A stretch of DNA of 64,000 bases, taken from positions 176,032-240,031 of the forward strand of contig LUCM01007362.1 of assembly GCA_008360955.1 (NCBI GenBank). The letters run 5' to 3'. Below, piece by piece: positions 47,909 through 62,080 of the stretch. The translations under genes were made by a program, and so were the position numbers. The notes beneath the pieces are model-generated. The model saw only the letters and a list, made by a program, of their open reading frames with translations. It ran no database searches and was not told the origin of the DNA. Source of the DNA: Fasciolopsis buskii (Eukaryota > Platyhelminthes > Trematoda > Plagiorchiida > Fasciolidae). How positions within the stretch are numbered: position 1 is the stretch's first letter; each line of letters opens with the position of its first letter.

Positions 47909-48116
47909 AATGGAGATACTATGGGTAGGTAGAAGTGGCAAACAGATTGGGTTGGATACAGAAAAGATAGGTTGAGTAGAAGAGAGGAAACTGTGAGCAG
48001 TAGCATACTTATCACTACCCACCCCACTTGTGCTCGATGCAATGGGCAGCGCGGTCCTGATTATCCTGCGCGACGACCGATGCAGTATGGAATTATTTGT
48101 AGGCGTTTAACTCAAA
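47909..48116 (-). mobile_element. RTE-like LINE ORF start region, reverse
   Basis: It corresponds to the reverse-strand 24344-24540 and 36650-36840 blocks ('gggcagcgcggtcctgatta', 'gacgaccgatgcagtatgga'). Confidence 0.8.
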
Positions 48117-48429
48117 ATATTCATGAACACTGATCGCTTTTCATGAATGCCTTGAATTCTGCTGGCGCGATCGTTGTTGCTTGACGCATCGCGTTTTGTC
48201 ACCCTGGATTTCCGGTGAGTTTCTGCGACTTCTTGACGCACGCCAGTCCATCCCGGCCGGTAGCGAGTATAATGAACGTATAACTCTGGGGAAACGGCGG
48301 CGGTTAGCGAGGCTTGCCTTGCTGTTTACCGCTGAACGACGATGATGATGGTGATAAGGAAGCATAGCTTGTAGCAAGACGTGAACTCCACCCAAGCTTA
48401 ACTAAGGATCGCGCGATCCGGTGATTTGA
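48117..48429 (+). mobile_element. RTE-like LINE tail fragment and flank
   Basis: A short + strand 3' UTR piece at about 48280-48350 ends in a GATGATGATG run. The remainder is unrecognised. Confidence 0.5.
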
Positions 48430-50430
48430 ATGAGCTTTAGGGTTGGAACATGGTGCCCCGATGGCTAATTCCTGCAAGCTGCTTCACCTCATCCGGGCTA
48501 CCAGTAGGAAAGCATTGAGTGAGAGCGAGACCAACTGGGAAGCTGACATTTCTCTTGTCGGCAGCCAGCAGCGACATTCTGTATTCTGAGCGGCCTGCAT
48601 CCGGTGGCCTGTTGCAACAGATCCTCCAACTAAGGCAGAGGTCCTCAGGGAAGTCCGAGCTTTAGGACGTCATAAAGCACCGGACTCCGATGACCTTTCC
48701 GTAACTCTGTTTACAGAATTTTTATTTTTATCTTTTATTTCCTCTAATGATGAAATAACTTCATTTTTCAAGAATGGGGCCACGGCCAACAGAGGGCTGC
48801 CAGTTGGGGAAGTTGACCGGCGGTGGGAGGATTCGAACCGGCGACCTTCACGTCTGAACGCCACGACCATATTCGCTTGGATAAATGGAACTGGTGACAG
48901 AACTTCATGCTTTATTCCCGAATGTTTGGTACCTCAGGAAAGTCCCTTTCTTGTTGGGAGAATCGGTCGTTATCCTCATCTTTAAAAATGTCTCATGCAG
49001 TGACTGCACTAATCGTGGAGTTATTGGCCTGATCCCAATAAGTCAAAGGTGCTTTCATCCATCATTCTTCGCAGGCTGTACAACACGCGTAATGGGCAAA
49101 CTAATGTGGAACTGACTGGGTTTCGCGCTAGTCATGGACACATGGATCAGGTCTCCATCCTTCGCCAGCTGTTAGAGCACCGTTTTACTTCCCGAAGGCC
49201 AACAATCATCGCGATTTTAGACATTCGCCGAGCCTTCTACTTTGTGCGTAGTTCTGCACTATGGCACGTTTTGTTGAGGAATAGAGTACCTGAAAAATAC
49301 GTGTCGGCCCTCAAATGGTTCTCCGTCACGGTTGGACCTTGTGGCCTGCTTTCGCCACTATCCGTCATCTCCAGTGGGATATGGCAAGGCAGTCCTATAT
49401 CCCCATTTTGTTATATAGGATGTTCCACAGAACGCCTTTTCTGATCTTTTGGGCGGTGATGTTGAATTCCTCCCAGAGAACAGTTTTTTGATTTAGACAA
49501 TGCCGATGATATTGTCTTGTTGAATGATGATGCACAGGCAACCCAACGCGCGTTTGATCGCTTGGCGATTGAGGCATCCACATGGGCTATTTGGTTTGCA
49601 CCTTAAAAATGCAAGTTACTTCTTCAAGGCTGACAGGAACCTGTCTCCACTCACCCTTTGTGGCGATCGGTTACATGTAGTCAGTAGTTCCGAGTACCTG
49701 GGAAGTCCAATCACACCTGACTGAAGTGTTGGAGAGGAGGTCACGTCACGAATTGCGAAAGCCAGAGCAGCTTTCGCGAACCTGTGACACTTGTGGCGCC
49801 ACCATGACATCCGGTTTTCCCTTAAGGGGAGGGTGTACAGTGCCACAGTTCGTAGTATCCTTCTTCACGATTGCGAGGTTTGGCCTATCCACATTGAGGA
49901 TGCCCGGCGACCTTCTGTTTTTGACCACCGATATCTCCGAAGCATTGCTGGTGTCTGGTGGGAACATCGGATGAGCAGTGACGAGTTGCGTCGTCGTTCG
50001 TTTGGTGTAAACAGTTGTCCTCTGACTGAGATGATCACTGCGTCGCCTTCGTTGACTTGGACGCGTACTGCATATGCCTGCCCATCATTTACGTTCTCGT
50101 GCTCGTTTTGCACGTGCTGGACAAGGTTGGGAAGACGCCGCGAAGGTTAGGCTATGACTCGCCATCAAGTACGAAAGAATTACCTTCGGCTTTGGCCTCA
50201 GTTGGATTGTTGCGGGTTGGAAACGGTGAGAAAATTTGCTCTGTTCGAAACTCGGGCCCTATATGCTGTGCATCCTCTACAATTCTCGGCCATAAGTGTA
50301 TCGAAAACCCGATTTGATTCGCAGGGACTTATCGTCCCCTTCTTGCATGCACATCTAACTGATTCAGATGTCCCTTATGGATCACGCTTGCTGTCATGTC
50401 GTTGAAACTTATTGCTGACCTGGTGAAATT
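48430..50430 (+). mobile_element. RTE-like LINE reverse transcriptase, degenerate, SINE-interrupted
   Basis: The order of blocks is that of a full polymerase: linker and PTKAEVLREVRALG with KAPDSDDL (48.6-48.7 kb); SINE insertion; ESVVILIFKN; GFRASHGHMDQVSILRQLLE; TIIAILDIRRAF; SGIWQGSPISPF; 'DLDNADDIVLLN' (catalytic box altered at its second residue); HVVSSSEYLGSPITPD; HDIRFSLKGRVYSATVRSIL; and RYLRSIAGVWWEHRMS. It ends in the C-terminal region near 50.4 kb. Frameshifts occur between most blocks. It belongs to a subfamily distinct from the 39-kb copy. Confidence 0.85.
48717..48882 (-). mobile_element. tRNA-derived SINE inserted in LINE, reverse
   Basis: Its reverse complement has the SINE head (CCAAGCGAATATGGTCGTGG, B-box GGTTCGAATCC) and ends in an A-rich tail (TTTTTATTTTTATCTTTTATTT on the + strand). 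It separates the LINE frame between the SDDL block and the following LVTELHALF segment. Confidence 0.85.
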
Positions 50431-51630
50431 TCTCGATCGCTTCTACTCAAAGGTTGCTGCGGAAAATTAAATGTTTGTTTGGTAGTAATAATAGCAGATT
50501 GTATGTTTTCGCGAATTACTTTACCATGTGACATAAACGTTCAACTCGCCATTAAGAAGCCATAGAATCACTGTATAGCTGTTCCGACCTTGTTGGGTAT
50601 CAAGCTCTATTGGTTATTCCCAAAGTCTGCGCCGCACTTAGGTTACCTGCACAGATGTCATGTCGATTGCTGCTCGCGCCCCAGTTCGGGCACGATCGAT
50701 ATGCACTGCTGATGATTCCTAACGAGGATAAAACAGCTGTACGATGATTCCATTATTTCTTGAGTTGAACGTTGATATCATACGGTAAATTATTTGACAA
50801 AAATTAAATATTTGTGAATATGATAACCCGTCCTACACGAAATGCGTTAGCTTTTGACTCAAAGGAAAACCATTACTTATTCGTCCAATGATCTCTAAAA
50901 CCATTAAGAATTTATGCACTTGTCCATTCTATTTAAAATTTATCCGCGGTGTTCAAAACCTAAGTAAGTTCTAAATGTCTGAGGTAAATGACTAGTAAAA
51001 ACCTGAATAAGCAAAGATTATATTATAAAGTTAGCTAATTCCTTATAGGCAGTCATCATAAAATAATGAAGCAACTGAAATTGTTAATTCACATGTAACG
51101 TTCTTTTTTTGTGGTACTCCGCCTATGTGGCATTAGCGAATTCCACTTACACTTAGCTTTCGGGACTTCATTTTGTTATCTCATGGCGGATCTAAGTGGA
51201 TCGAACTATTTTGCCTTTGATTTAAATGTTCGCGACGAAAGCCCCAACTGTCTATCTATGGCGAACTGCGCAGGCCTAATCCTAACATCCATCACGAGTC
51301 CCCGGCGTCTTGCATACTAATTTTTTGAGGATAAAGTCATGAAGTCAGCTTTGCATCTAAGCACTCTTATGTTGGTTGGCACCGCACAACACCATTTGAC
51401 TCAACGGAAAAAGAGATCGAGAATTAGTGGATCGACTGTATAATAAATCAGTATATGGAACAACGAAGATTTCAAATGCAAGGTGGCCACTGACTACAAC
51501 GTTGAAGTGATATCATCTGTTGTCTCCGACTGGCTTTTGGGGATCCCACAAGCCCTAACTCTATAGTCTAACCGGACCTACACAGACCGGCCACCTCGTC
51601 TCATCCTTAACCATTACTTTTATCGGACAA
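50431..51630. other. RAB2 intron 1 interior, no gene recognised
   Basis: The stretch is A/T-richer than its surroundings and lacks long frames. I recognise no repeat or coding motif. Confidence 0.5.
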
Positions 51631-51639
51631 CAATGTACA

Positions 51640-52170
51640 ACAAGGTAATCGTTATGCCGGCTTGCGCAAAACACATTTTAATCACTTCAGTCCACTCACA
51701 TTCAGTGCCTTTTCTGGTGAATGAATTTGCTGACCCCAGTGCTTTACGCACAACCTCTGAGTTACTCACAAAATTTTCTCACCATGTTCTACCGGTATTA
51801 CGAAGACAACGATATTCAAACACCGACAGTCTTCGCACATCTTATATCCTCAACGGTCATGTTCTTCAGTCGTATAGCAGAACTGATCTCACTGCGGCTG
51901 AGTAAACTAGACCTTTAATTGGTAATCTAAAGCCATGCAGACGCCACAAATGCTTCATATTGGTGACAACCGAGCCTTTTGAGTACGTGAAGACAATTCA
52001 TCCAATATATGAGCACCTGTTTACATACAGCTGCCTGGGTAACCAAACTTATCTTCCTCACCTAGCCTCTCCCTCGCGAAAACAGTTTTCGGCTTATGGG
52101 AAATCCAGTCCTGCAACGAAATCTTGCACTTCGAAAGTCCATAACCCATCTCAAACATTCTGATGTTGTC
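51640..52170 (-). mobile_element. RTE-like LINE RT thumb fragment, reverse
   Basis: This is a diverged duplicate of the reverse-strand sequence at 19.27-19.75 kb. Shared blocks include 'acaacctctgagttactcac', 'accgacagtcttcgcac' and 'tcatgttcttcagtcgta' types. Confidence 0.65.
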
Positions 52171-52309
52171 CCTCTGTTACGTTAAGAGGTCATTACATGA
52201 AGTGTTTCCCTTGGAGAAGTTCAACGTTAGATTAAAATTTTCGGTACTATTCGATAGCTTTTTGCGTTCCTTAAATTTGCAGAATCGTATTTCATTCACT
52301 TACGTAGCT

Positions 52310-52640
52310 AAAAGATTCCTTTGGGTTACCTTGCCTAGTTAGCTCCACGTCTATTCAGTCGTCTTGCATCGTTTGTTTTCTTTTAAGCTTGTTGCATGAG
52401 TGTATTCGAGGGGAATGCCCCATAGCCACTAGTACCCATGCCACAGGGATTGGGGCAACCGGTAACTACAACTCAACCTTGGAGTGGCATAGGACCACGT
52501 AAGGTACTAATGATCAACTATAGTAAAAAGCGAAGTGACACCGAATTGTCGCTTGTCATCAAATCTGTTTTTCCATCTATCATCGGTCTATGTGACGTAG
52601 TCATTGCGCGTATGATGTCGCCTTGACTGCCGGTGGAACG
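52310..52640 (+). repeat. dispersed repeat, copy 2
   Basis: The section 'gagtgtattcgaggggaatgccccatagcc' through 'tggcataggaccacgt' resembles 58640-58830 and, less closely, 17690-17900. Confidence 0.5.
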
Positions 52641-53153
52641 TCTACGACATAAACCCGGAGCGATCAGAATCTCGCGGAATATGATGACTTGCACTACCAC
52701 CAATGCAAATTGTCACAACCACGGCGAATGCGATTTGGCGTGCGCTCTGTGGACAACGAAATCATTTAGACCCTTATGGAATAATCAATACTGGAACGGG
52801 CTTGCCCTTTGTTATCATTGTTTACCGCTTGTTTCGGTCTCGTGGAATCAAACGGCCAGTGCCCACAGTGGATTTTCCGTTTATTTCCCGAAGCATTTCC
52901 GATTACTGGTTTCCGTCTATGTGGATGCTTTGCGGTCGTCACCGTATCACATGAAGTGAAGTTTGGAAGAACTTTCACATATCGTGACCTCTCCAAGGGT
53001 ATTTTTAACGACGTTAGAGAAGTCTAATCTGTGGTTATTGAGGCGATAATTCGGTTAGTTTAAACGTCGGGACCTTATAATCATAATGATGAAATCACGA
53101 CATTTGTGAGCTTCGTCTGTATTCTCTAACTGTTTTGGGTATTTCTTTTTTAG
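52641..53153 (+). other. RAB2 intron ahead of exon 3, no gene recognised
   Basis: It contains only overlapping short frames. The polypyrimidine run TTTCTTTTTTAG at the right end is the exon 3 acceptor. Confidence 0.6.
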
Positions 53154-53236
53154 GCTGGTCAAGAATCTTTCAGATCTATTACTCGTTCCTATTACCGAGG
53201 TGCCGCCGGTGCCCTTCTGGTCTATGATATCACACG
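53154..53236 (+). CDS. RAB2: RAB2 GTPase exon 3
   Basis: The 83-nt exon starts in phase 0 after TTTTTTAG and encodes AGQESFRSITRSYYRGAAGA and LLVYDIT, ending in phase 2 (CG|GTAAGT). It supplies the catalytic glutamine of the DTAGQ motif, switch II and the following strand. It must follow an exon ending in '...IWDT', which is the misplaced exon 2. The sequence is essentially identical to animal RAB2. Confidence 0.96.
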
Positions 53237-55874
<2,638 letters not shown>

Positions 55875-57589
55875 TAACTGAACGCGGCTCAAAATGTCAC
55901 CTTCTTAAGTCGCCTCCACGGCATCTTGAATGTTACGCATCGTGTTTGGCCTAAGGACATTTACAACGTAGCGCTAGTTGGTCGAACTGTTCACACAGTT
56001 TCCATCATTAAATGTCATTCGTGCTGTTATTTGTTCCTAGAGTTTGCATCGTCTATGAGCAAAATAGTTGGGTATTGAAAATCGTTATCTTTCATAGATA
56101 TTGTTTTCTTTTATCGGAGACATTGTCAGACCATTACGGTAGCCATTTTAAGTAGCTGTGATTCTCTAAGTTGGTTGATTTTGCTTACAAGTATTAACCT
56201 CATATTGGTTTTGGTTCCCACCCGATTACATTAGCCATCTCAGTTTGACCGTGCGAGGGAGGAACGAATAAAAGAACACTAAGCAAACTAAGGGAAGTTG
56301 GATAAAAATCACTAAGTGGCTGTTCGAATATAACTGCAACAACTGGTTGTAATGTATGATATTACATGCATAAATGCTCGCGGTTCAGTCAACAGCAACA
56401 ACAAAAATAATTATACTCACTTCCTCATAAAAAAGGAAAGACAAGAAACAGCAGAAAGAAAAACCTGCCTAATGAATGATTTGAACATTTATACTGGGTT
56501 TCTCAGAATGTCGCCTGGGGCGCGGTCCTCATTTATTCAGAACTCCTGCTAAATAAGAGGTATTGAAATTACTGTAAATTATGATTCTGGAGGGTGTGGA
56601 ACAAAAAGTAAATCGCGTGGAAATATGAGAATGACATTTTGAAGAGTCACCGTGCAAAAGATGAACGGAATCTGAAAGTTTCTTGTAAACAAGTTTTTGA
56701 ACTCATCTATTGGTATAAAAAACTTCTGGTAATTGATAGTCCCCGGTGGAGAATTTTTGTCTTTCCTAAGTAAGTATGGAAAAATATCAACAGAACATTA
56801 AAGAAGGATAAAAAAACGTTGGTATGCAAAACGGCTGATGGTGTTGTGTGTTCCTTGAAAATTACCACTGAGCACATTGAGAAAACACAAGTTGGCGAAC
56901 AAGCTCGTTTTCAGTGATTCGTACTCATGCCATTACATCACTATATATATCTTGACAAAATATATGTTGTGTGTCTTCGTGTAATGATGAAGCATTTTGA
57001 TTTAAAATGACACCGAAAGTTGTTCACACTGGCAGAAATTTGAGAGGTTTACCCAAGTCCTATCATTGACAGCCTCTAGATATTTCACGGAATCAGCCCC
57101 ACCAAGCGTTTCTACGCTGATGGACGACTGTTCAGGTGGTCAGGGTGACCAAGAATGAGTGGGAGAGAATAGACATTCAAAACATTTAGGTGTATTAAAA
57201 TTTCAACCAGTTTGTACACGAAAATCGCAAATAGAAGGAAAACTCTGGAAAATCTGGGTTTTCATCCCCAGATGCCCACTTACTGGAGGTTAACATCATG
57301 ACCATATCTAAACAAGTGACACTAAGAACGAAGGGCTCAGATATGGGAGAAGAACAGCGCCCTGAAATACCTAATTTTTAAGCAACGGTTCCGGCGTTTT
57401 GCCGCCCGGTCATACGCATTGGGCTCCATTGGTGAAATAATCAGGTAACGAGAGTTACAGAAGCCTGTGTCAACCAAGCATTCGCAGTTTCTGAAGTAGG
57501 AGGGATCATGGGAACAATAGTAATGGTTCTCCAAGAGTCAAGAATAGATAAGCTAACCGGTATGTTGAGTGTAGAATTGAGTGCATCAG

Positions 57590-58406
57590 TCAGAGTCCCA
57601 ACCACCATACCTTAGAATAGGTATCAGAATCTAATGCTGTGGTCATTTTAGTGGTACTGTGAAGCTTAAACATTTTGTTCTGTCTAAAAGTGGTAGTTGG
57701 CATTACATCATCCTCTGCAACTGTAACTAAGATGGGTATGAGCACAATTGATACTGTCGACACCCGCATCACATCACAAATCTCTTTCTTCCCACGCAAT
57801 ACTTGGATTCCTTGCCGTAGGGGCTCGCTGCCGTTATTACTCAATTTGTTAGCGAACGTCGTGTTACTACTACTTTCGCAACTCAACTTCAGTTCAGTTG
57901 CAGCTTTGGATCCATTAGCCTTGCACTCGCGTGCTCTGGTTTTGGTTGCTGCCTCATAGCTCCCTATACTCAAATAAGAGTATGAGAAACAGTGAGAAGT
58001 TAATTTCTGGGTAATAAGTTGAGTAACTATATAAATCACTCGAAATTCGAGTGTTCGACAAGTCTTTTATTTCACCATTCTTCTTCAATTTCTTGATTGA
58101 CCGAGTGACGCAGAATGTTTGAGGTTGTCCTCGGGATGTAGACTTCGAGCTAATAAATGGTGTAAAGCTCTGTGACCTAGATCGCGCTGGCGATCTTGTG
58201 CACGGAACATGCGCGATGAGCACTAGGCAGTCTCGGAAAAGCTGTGGTTCTATTTCGCATGCGCTTTCCTTCTTTAAGGACCGTACCTCACTAGCTCCGA
58301 GTTTGATACTCGGTGATGAAGAACTGATAACTGTTGGTTGTTTACTTTCTCCCGGGGCTGTGTGGCTAAGGATGGTAGCACAGTGGTAGATTTGAGCACG
58401 CCTCAT
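57590..58406 (-). other. two overlapping unidentified frames in RAB2 intron 4
   Basis: Frames of 150 codons (57954-58406) and 149 codons (57590-58039) overlap on the - strand and are unusually long for this A/T-rich intron. They are rich in S, T, K and R with no catalytic or structural motif that I recognise, and no clear splice-flank pattern. They could be a remnant of an unrecognised transposon or chance. Confidence 0.2.
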
Positions 58407-58639
58407 GACCCTACATCGTTAAACACCAGGATAAGCTCCACGGACCAGTCTCGCTCACCTTGTTGCGCTTTTATGTAGAAGGAATGAATGTGCAAAGTGT
58501 ACCGGAAGTGAACCTAGTGGGATGAAAAAGGAGAAGAATCCCGTAGTGGTCAACACATACAAATGTTAGACTGTGTATGGGCCACTGCGGCATTCCGTCC
58601 TTTCCGCTTATGTGTATCCAAAGTTCAGGCGTCACGCGC

Positions 58640-58830
58640 TAGACTCATACACTTATTTTTTATGGCATGCTTCACGCGTGAGTGTAGTGGAATGGACATG
58701 CCCCATAGCTACTATACATAGGAAGGGGAACTGACAACCATAACCCTGAAACTTAGAGTAGTATAGTGCCACATGAGACGTCATTGGATCAGTGTGGTGA
58801 CGAGCCGGAAGACAATGATTTGTAGCCTAC
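58640..58830 (+). repeat. dispersed repeat, copy 3
   Basis: The 'cacgcgtgagtgtagtgga' and 'gacatgccccatagctac' blocks and 'ccataaccctgaaactta' recur at 17.7 and 52.4 kb. Confidence 0.55.
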
Positions 58831-58861
58831 CCACAATGTCTATATATAAAAATCAGCCGTA

Positions 58862-58906
58862 TAGATATATATATATATATATGCATATATATATATATAT
58901 ATTTCT
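58862..58906. repeat. (TA)n microsatellite
   Basis: A TA run with a single GCA interruption. Confidence 0.95.
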
Positions 58907-59070
58907 CACCAGAATTGAGTCTGTAACATCAGGAGTGTGCATGGAAGCTCTTCGTCGAAGAGTCCACCGAAGAACCACAACTGTGATTCGTTGATAGTTC
59001 TTTGTCAGTTGGGCTGATCCAACCTTAGGAATGAGGGCAGAATGCCCCAGAATATACATATGCATATATA

Positions 59071-59204
59071 GAAGCAGCAAGTAGTATAAGGATTTTTGGA
59101 CAATACAGCACCAAGTACGCATACCCGACGAACGACAATAACCGCGAAACCGGTCGTGTGCTCCCGGGCAAATTTTGTTCCTGCATCTAGATACTACTTG
59201 CTGC

Positions 59205-59207
<3 letters not shown>
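59071..59207 (-). mobile_element. MITE-like element with 17-nt terminal inverted repeats
   Basis: GAAGCAGCAAGTAGTAT at 59071-59087 is a perfect inverted repeat of ATACTACTTGCTGCTTC at 59191-59207. Both ends abut TATATA, consistent with insertion at TA (the target of Tc1/mariner-type transposases). The 137-bp body has no coding capacity. A diverged copy lies at 25499-25612 in the opposite orientation. The class is inferred from structure only. Confidence 0.7.

Positions 59208-59239
<32 letters not shown>
59208..59239. repeat. (TA)n microsatellite
   Basis: A pure TA run adjoining the MITE-like element. Confidence 0.95.
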
Positions 59240-59240
<1 letters not shown>

Positions 59241-59785
59241 GCTCCACGACCCGTAATCCACTGGGACCACCTATAGCTGATTGTTTATTTCAGATATGAA
59301 ACTAGGCACCCTGATCGCCTAGAACCTCTCTAACTCAGGTGCCGGTGGGCTCCATCCTCCGGACATCACTGCAAAGGATGCAAGACGAGTTGCACCCTTG
59401 AGGTGGTCGTCTTTCGTGTTATTCGTGACATCTTTCATCTCTATGCTCTCCATAGTTCACCTTTAGCTGTGACACATCAGCGGCCACAATTCTTAAACAA
59501 CTATTCAACAGGCAGGTTAGGATGGATTAAATTTTTTCTAGCATGCGAAACCAATTATCCCTAAATGGATGGAAGATCTATACGCTTTTCACTTGTTCAT
59601 CAGATTTTTCATCCAGAGCGATACGTGATTGAGTTCCCCGTCCCAGTTATCTTTTCATTTCCCGCTCTCTCCTACGTGTTGTAGCGTAAAAATGCATTGT
59701 TCTTATTGCTTTCTGTTTTGTGTCATCTCGCTCCTCGTTTGACTCTGCAGTTATTCGTTTGATTGTTTCTTTTCTCTTGACATAG

Positions 59786-59881
59786 GCAAACGGAATCAAA
59801 TTGGGTCCACAACACAACCCAGACGGGAGCCACGTAAATCGTGGGGCAACTAACAACAATTCCGGTAGCCAGTGCTGCTAG
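59786..59881 (+). CDS. RAB2: RAB2 GTPase exon 5 (C-terminus)
   Basis: The terminal exon follows TTGACATAG in phase 0 and encodes ANGIKLGPQHNPDGSHVNRG and ATNNNSGSQCC before TAG. ANGIKIGPQH is the RAB2 hypervariable-region signature, and the final CC pair is the double geranylgeranylation site needed for membrane attachment. It is too short and ATG-less to appear as an ORF. Summing the five exons (46+140+83+274+96 nt) gives 639 nt, i.e. 212 residues and a stop. Confidence 0.95.
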   Translation, partial: ANGIKLGPQHNPDGSHVNRGATNNNSGSQCC

Positions 59882-62080
59882 ACACGACTCCCCATGCCCC
59901 TGGCCAACAACGATCCCGTCACCTGCTCATCTGCATGATGGCGATAAACCTAAAACTTCCGTGTCCGCAATCCAATTCCCGTGGACTCTTTCATTCACTT
60001 TATTCGACCCTCATGGTGCACTGTCATAACGAAACTGTCCTCTGGTACTTTCTTACTCCGGTTGTCCGTCAGTCGATTCTCCCGGTCCAAACTGGGTTCT
60101 GAATTTGTTGTCATTTCCATTTACCGGAAATTACGGTTCATCTGCCTTGTTCATTCTTATTCTGGATTCTCTGGTGCTTTCGTCCCTTGTTCATTGGATC
60201 GTGGTCGCTGTTGTTCTTGTCTTTTGTTCTACAACGCTTGATCACATGGTTTGTGTTCCACAAGCCCTTTACAGAGTTCTACAAAAATATGAAGAAAAAT
60301 CATCTTAATGGCCTATCAGACTTATGGCATTATTTCTTTCCGTTGATTCGGGACACTTGTTCCGGTCGTAACATTCCACATTCGTGAAATCTCTAATCCC
60401 AGTCTGCGTCTTCCCTTGTTAGTGATTACCCATCCTGGTTCGGTTCACTTGGAAAATATAGGGAAGAAAATGTCGCTAATTGACCATCCCTCCAATTACA
60501 AAACCAACATCTGTGCATTCACACCACCACACGAACACATCTTACATCGCTACACTTGTCAATGTGGTTTCTGAAAGCATCTGGCTCCAGTTGATCTTTT
60601 CTCTTTTTGCTACCGGTTCTGACACGTCTTTTGAATTCTGTGCTTGTTTTGTGCGTTTGCCTCTTCTCCGATATCATTGTTGTTGCTGTCACTGTTGTTA
60701 TGTTCGCTGTCGCACAGTATGACTGCTTGAAATGCTTCAATTTGTAAGCATTCTGTCGTTCTTCTGGTTTTGCCGCTTTCCTAAACGGCCACGATTGTTT
60801 ATGATTGTTTACTAGCGTTCACATTTGGTCGGTCCGTCAGTATGTTTGTTCGGCCTGATGTGGCACACCAAGAATGCTGTGGGCTTTCCATTTTCTCTCC
60901 TCTGCCGTCACCACCTCATCTCTGTTCCCCAGCGAATTTTGTCCGCATGTTCGGGTTCAACCTAAGTTACTTTAACATACCCTAGTTTTTGACCTATTTC
61001 TTTTCCGAAGAAAGATAGAGTAAGGGAGGTATATGCGATATATGCCCGTGTGTTTGTCCGTCAACTTGTTTTCTTTCCCAAATCTCGCCCTACTCATCCA
61101 TTTTTCCCTTATTTTCACGACCATTATGTTGTCTTTTTTCCTGTATTGATCCTGCACTGCAACCACCACCATCATTATCATCGTCATCATCTGACCTCGA
61201 ATATATACATATATATATATATACATATATAATTTCGTGTACACATTGACTAATCAGTGTCTGAAATTTTCGGGTTCTTCACAAAGTTCATATTTTCTTG
61301 CCTGTGCGTAAAAAGTACATTACTGGCAATGTGTTGGAGCAGAATTTCTCCGTTCTATCGATGTTGAGTTAAGTTAGGGAGCCTTATTGCTATGCGGTCT
61401 TACATTTCCATTCTCCTGCCTGAAAGTTTGAACCAGTGCAGAAATGTTTACCGAACAAGTCGTGTGGTCTGGGATGGTGTGCGCGCGTGTGTGTAGGGGG
61501 GTCGCAAAGCTATAGTGTGCTGTGCTGGATGTCGCACTACCAGCCATCAGATAGTGGAATTGCTGTTTACTCTTTCATGTGTTGTTAGTAATTGGTGTTT
61601 TCTTAGTGTAAGCTGTTACAACTGTACGAATTTAATCCGTTTACTCGTGGGGAAAGTACGACACTACTGGCTTGCTTGAAAATCGGTTAGCGAACAACGC
61701 AGCCAGTGAAATGACAGTAAAGCTCACTAGCTTTCATCCTAGATATTTTCGGCAGAGGGAATTCTCATTCTCAACCATGTGATCAATAGGCACAGCAAAC
61801 AACGAAATTACAAAATCGGCGCGAAATAATTAGGGTTTCTTCATACAGATAAATTCACATAAAGGATTCCTCAATTCAAGGATATGCGTATTTCTTATTT
61901 GCCCTAAGAAGTATGAAGCCCATTTGTCTTTCTATCAGTAATGACGATACATCCATCCATGCTTGGCGTTTTAGATACGAGGCTGCTTGCGGTAGTTGCT
62001 TTACTTTTTTCTCTTTCACCGGCAGTTACAGGGTCTTTTTAATTCGGGGTATGTGAGGCTGTTGATTTGTTTCATTCTTG
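59882..62080 (+). other. RAB2 3' UTR and downstream flank
   Basis: The first part is the RAB2 3' UTR; I could not fix a polyadenylation site. The + strand to about 61.2 kb is pyrimidine-rich with many small overlapping frames that are not genes. A short TA/CA repeat lies at 61200-61231. Nothing else was recognised. Confidence 0.5.

Noticed and set aside
59841..60722. A gene downstream of RAB2 on the + strand (several overlapping frames of 60-86 codons)
   Set aside because: The frames overlap in all phases in pyrimidine-rich sequence of the RAB2 3' flank, with no motif or splice structure.
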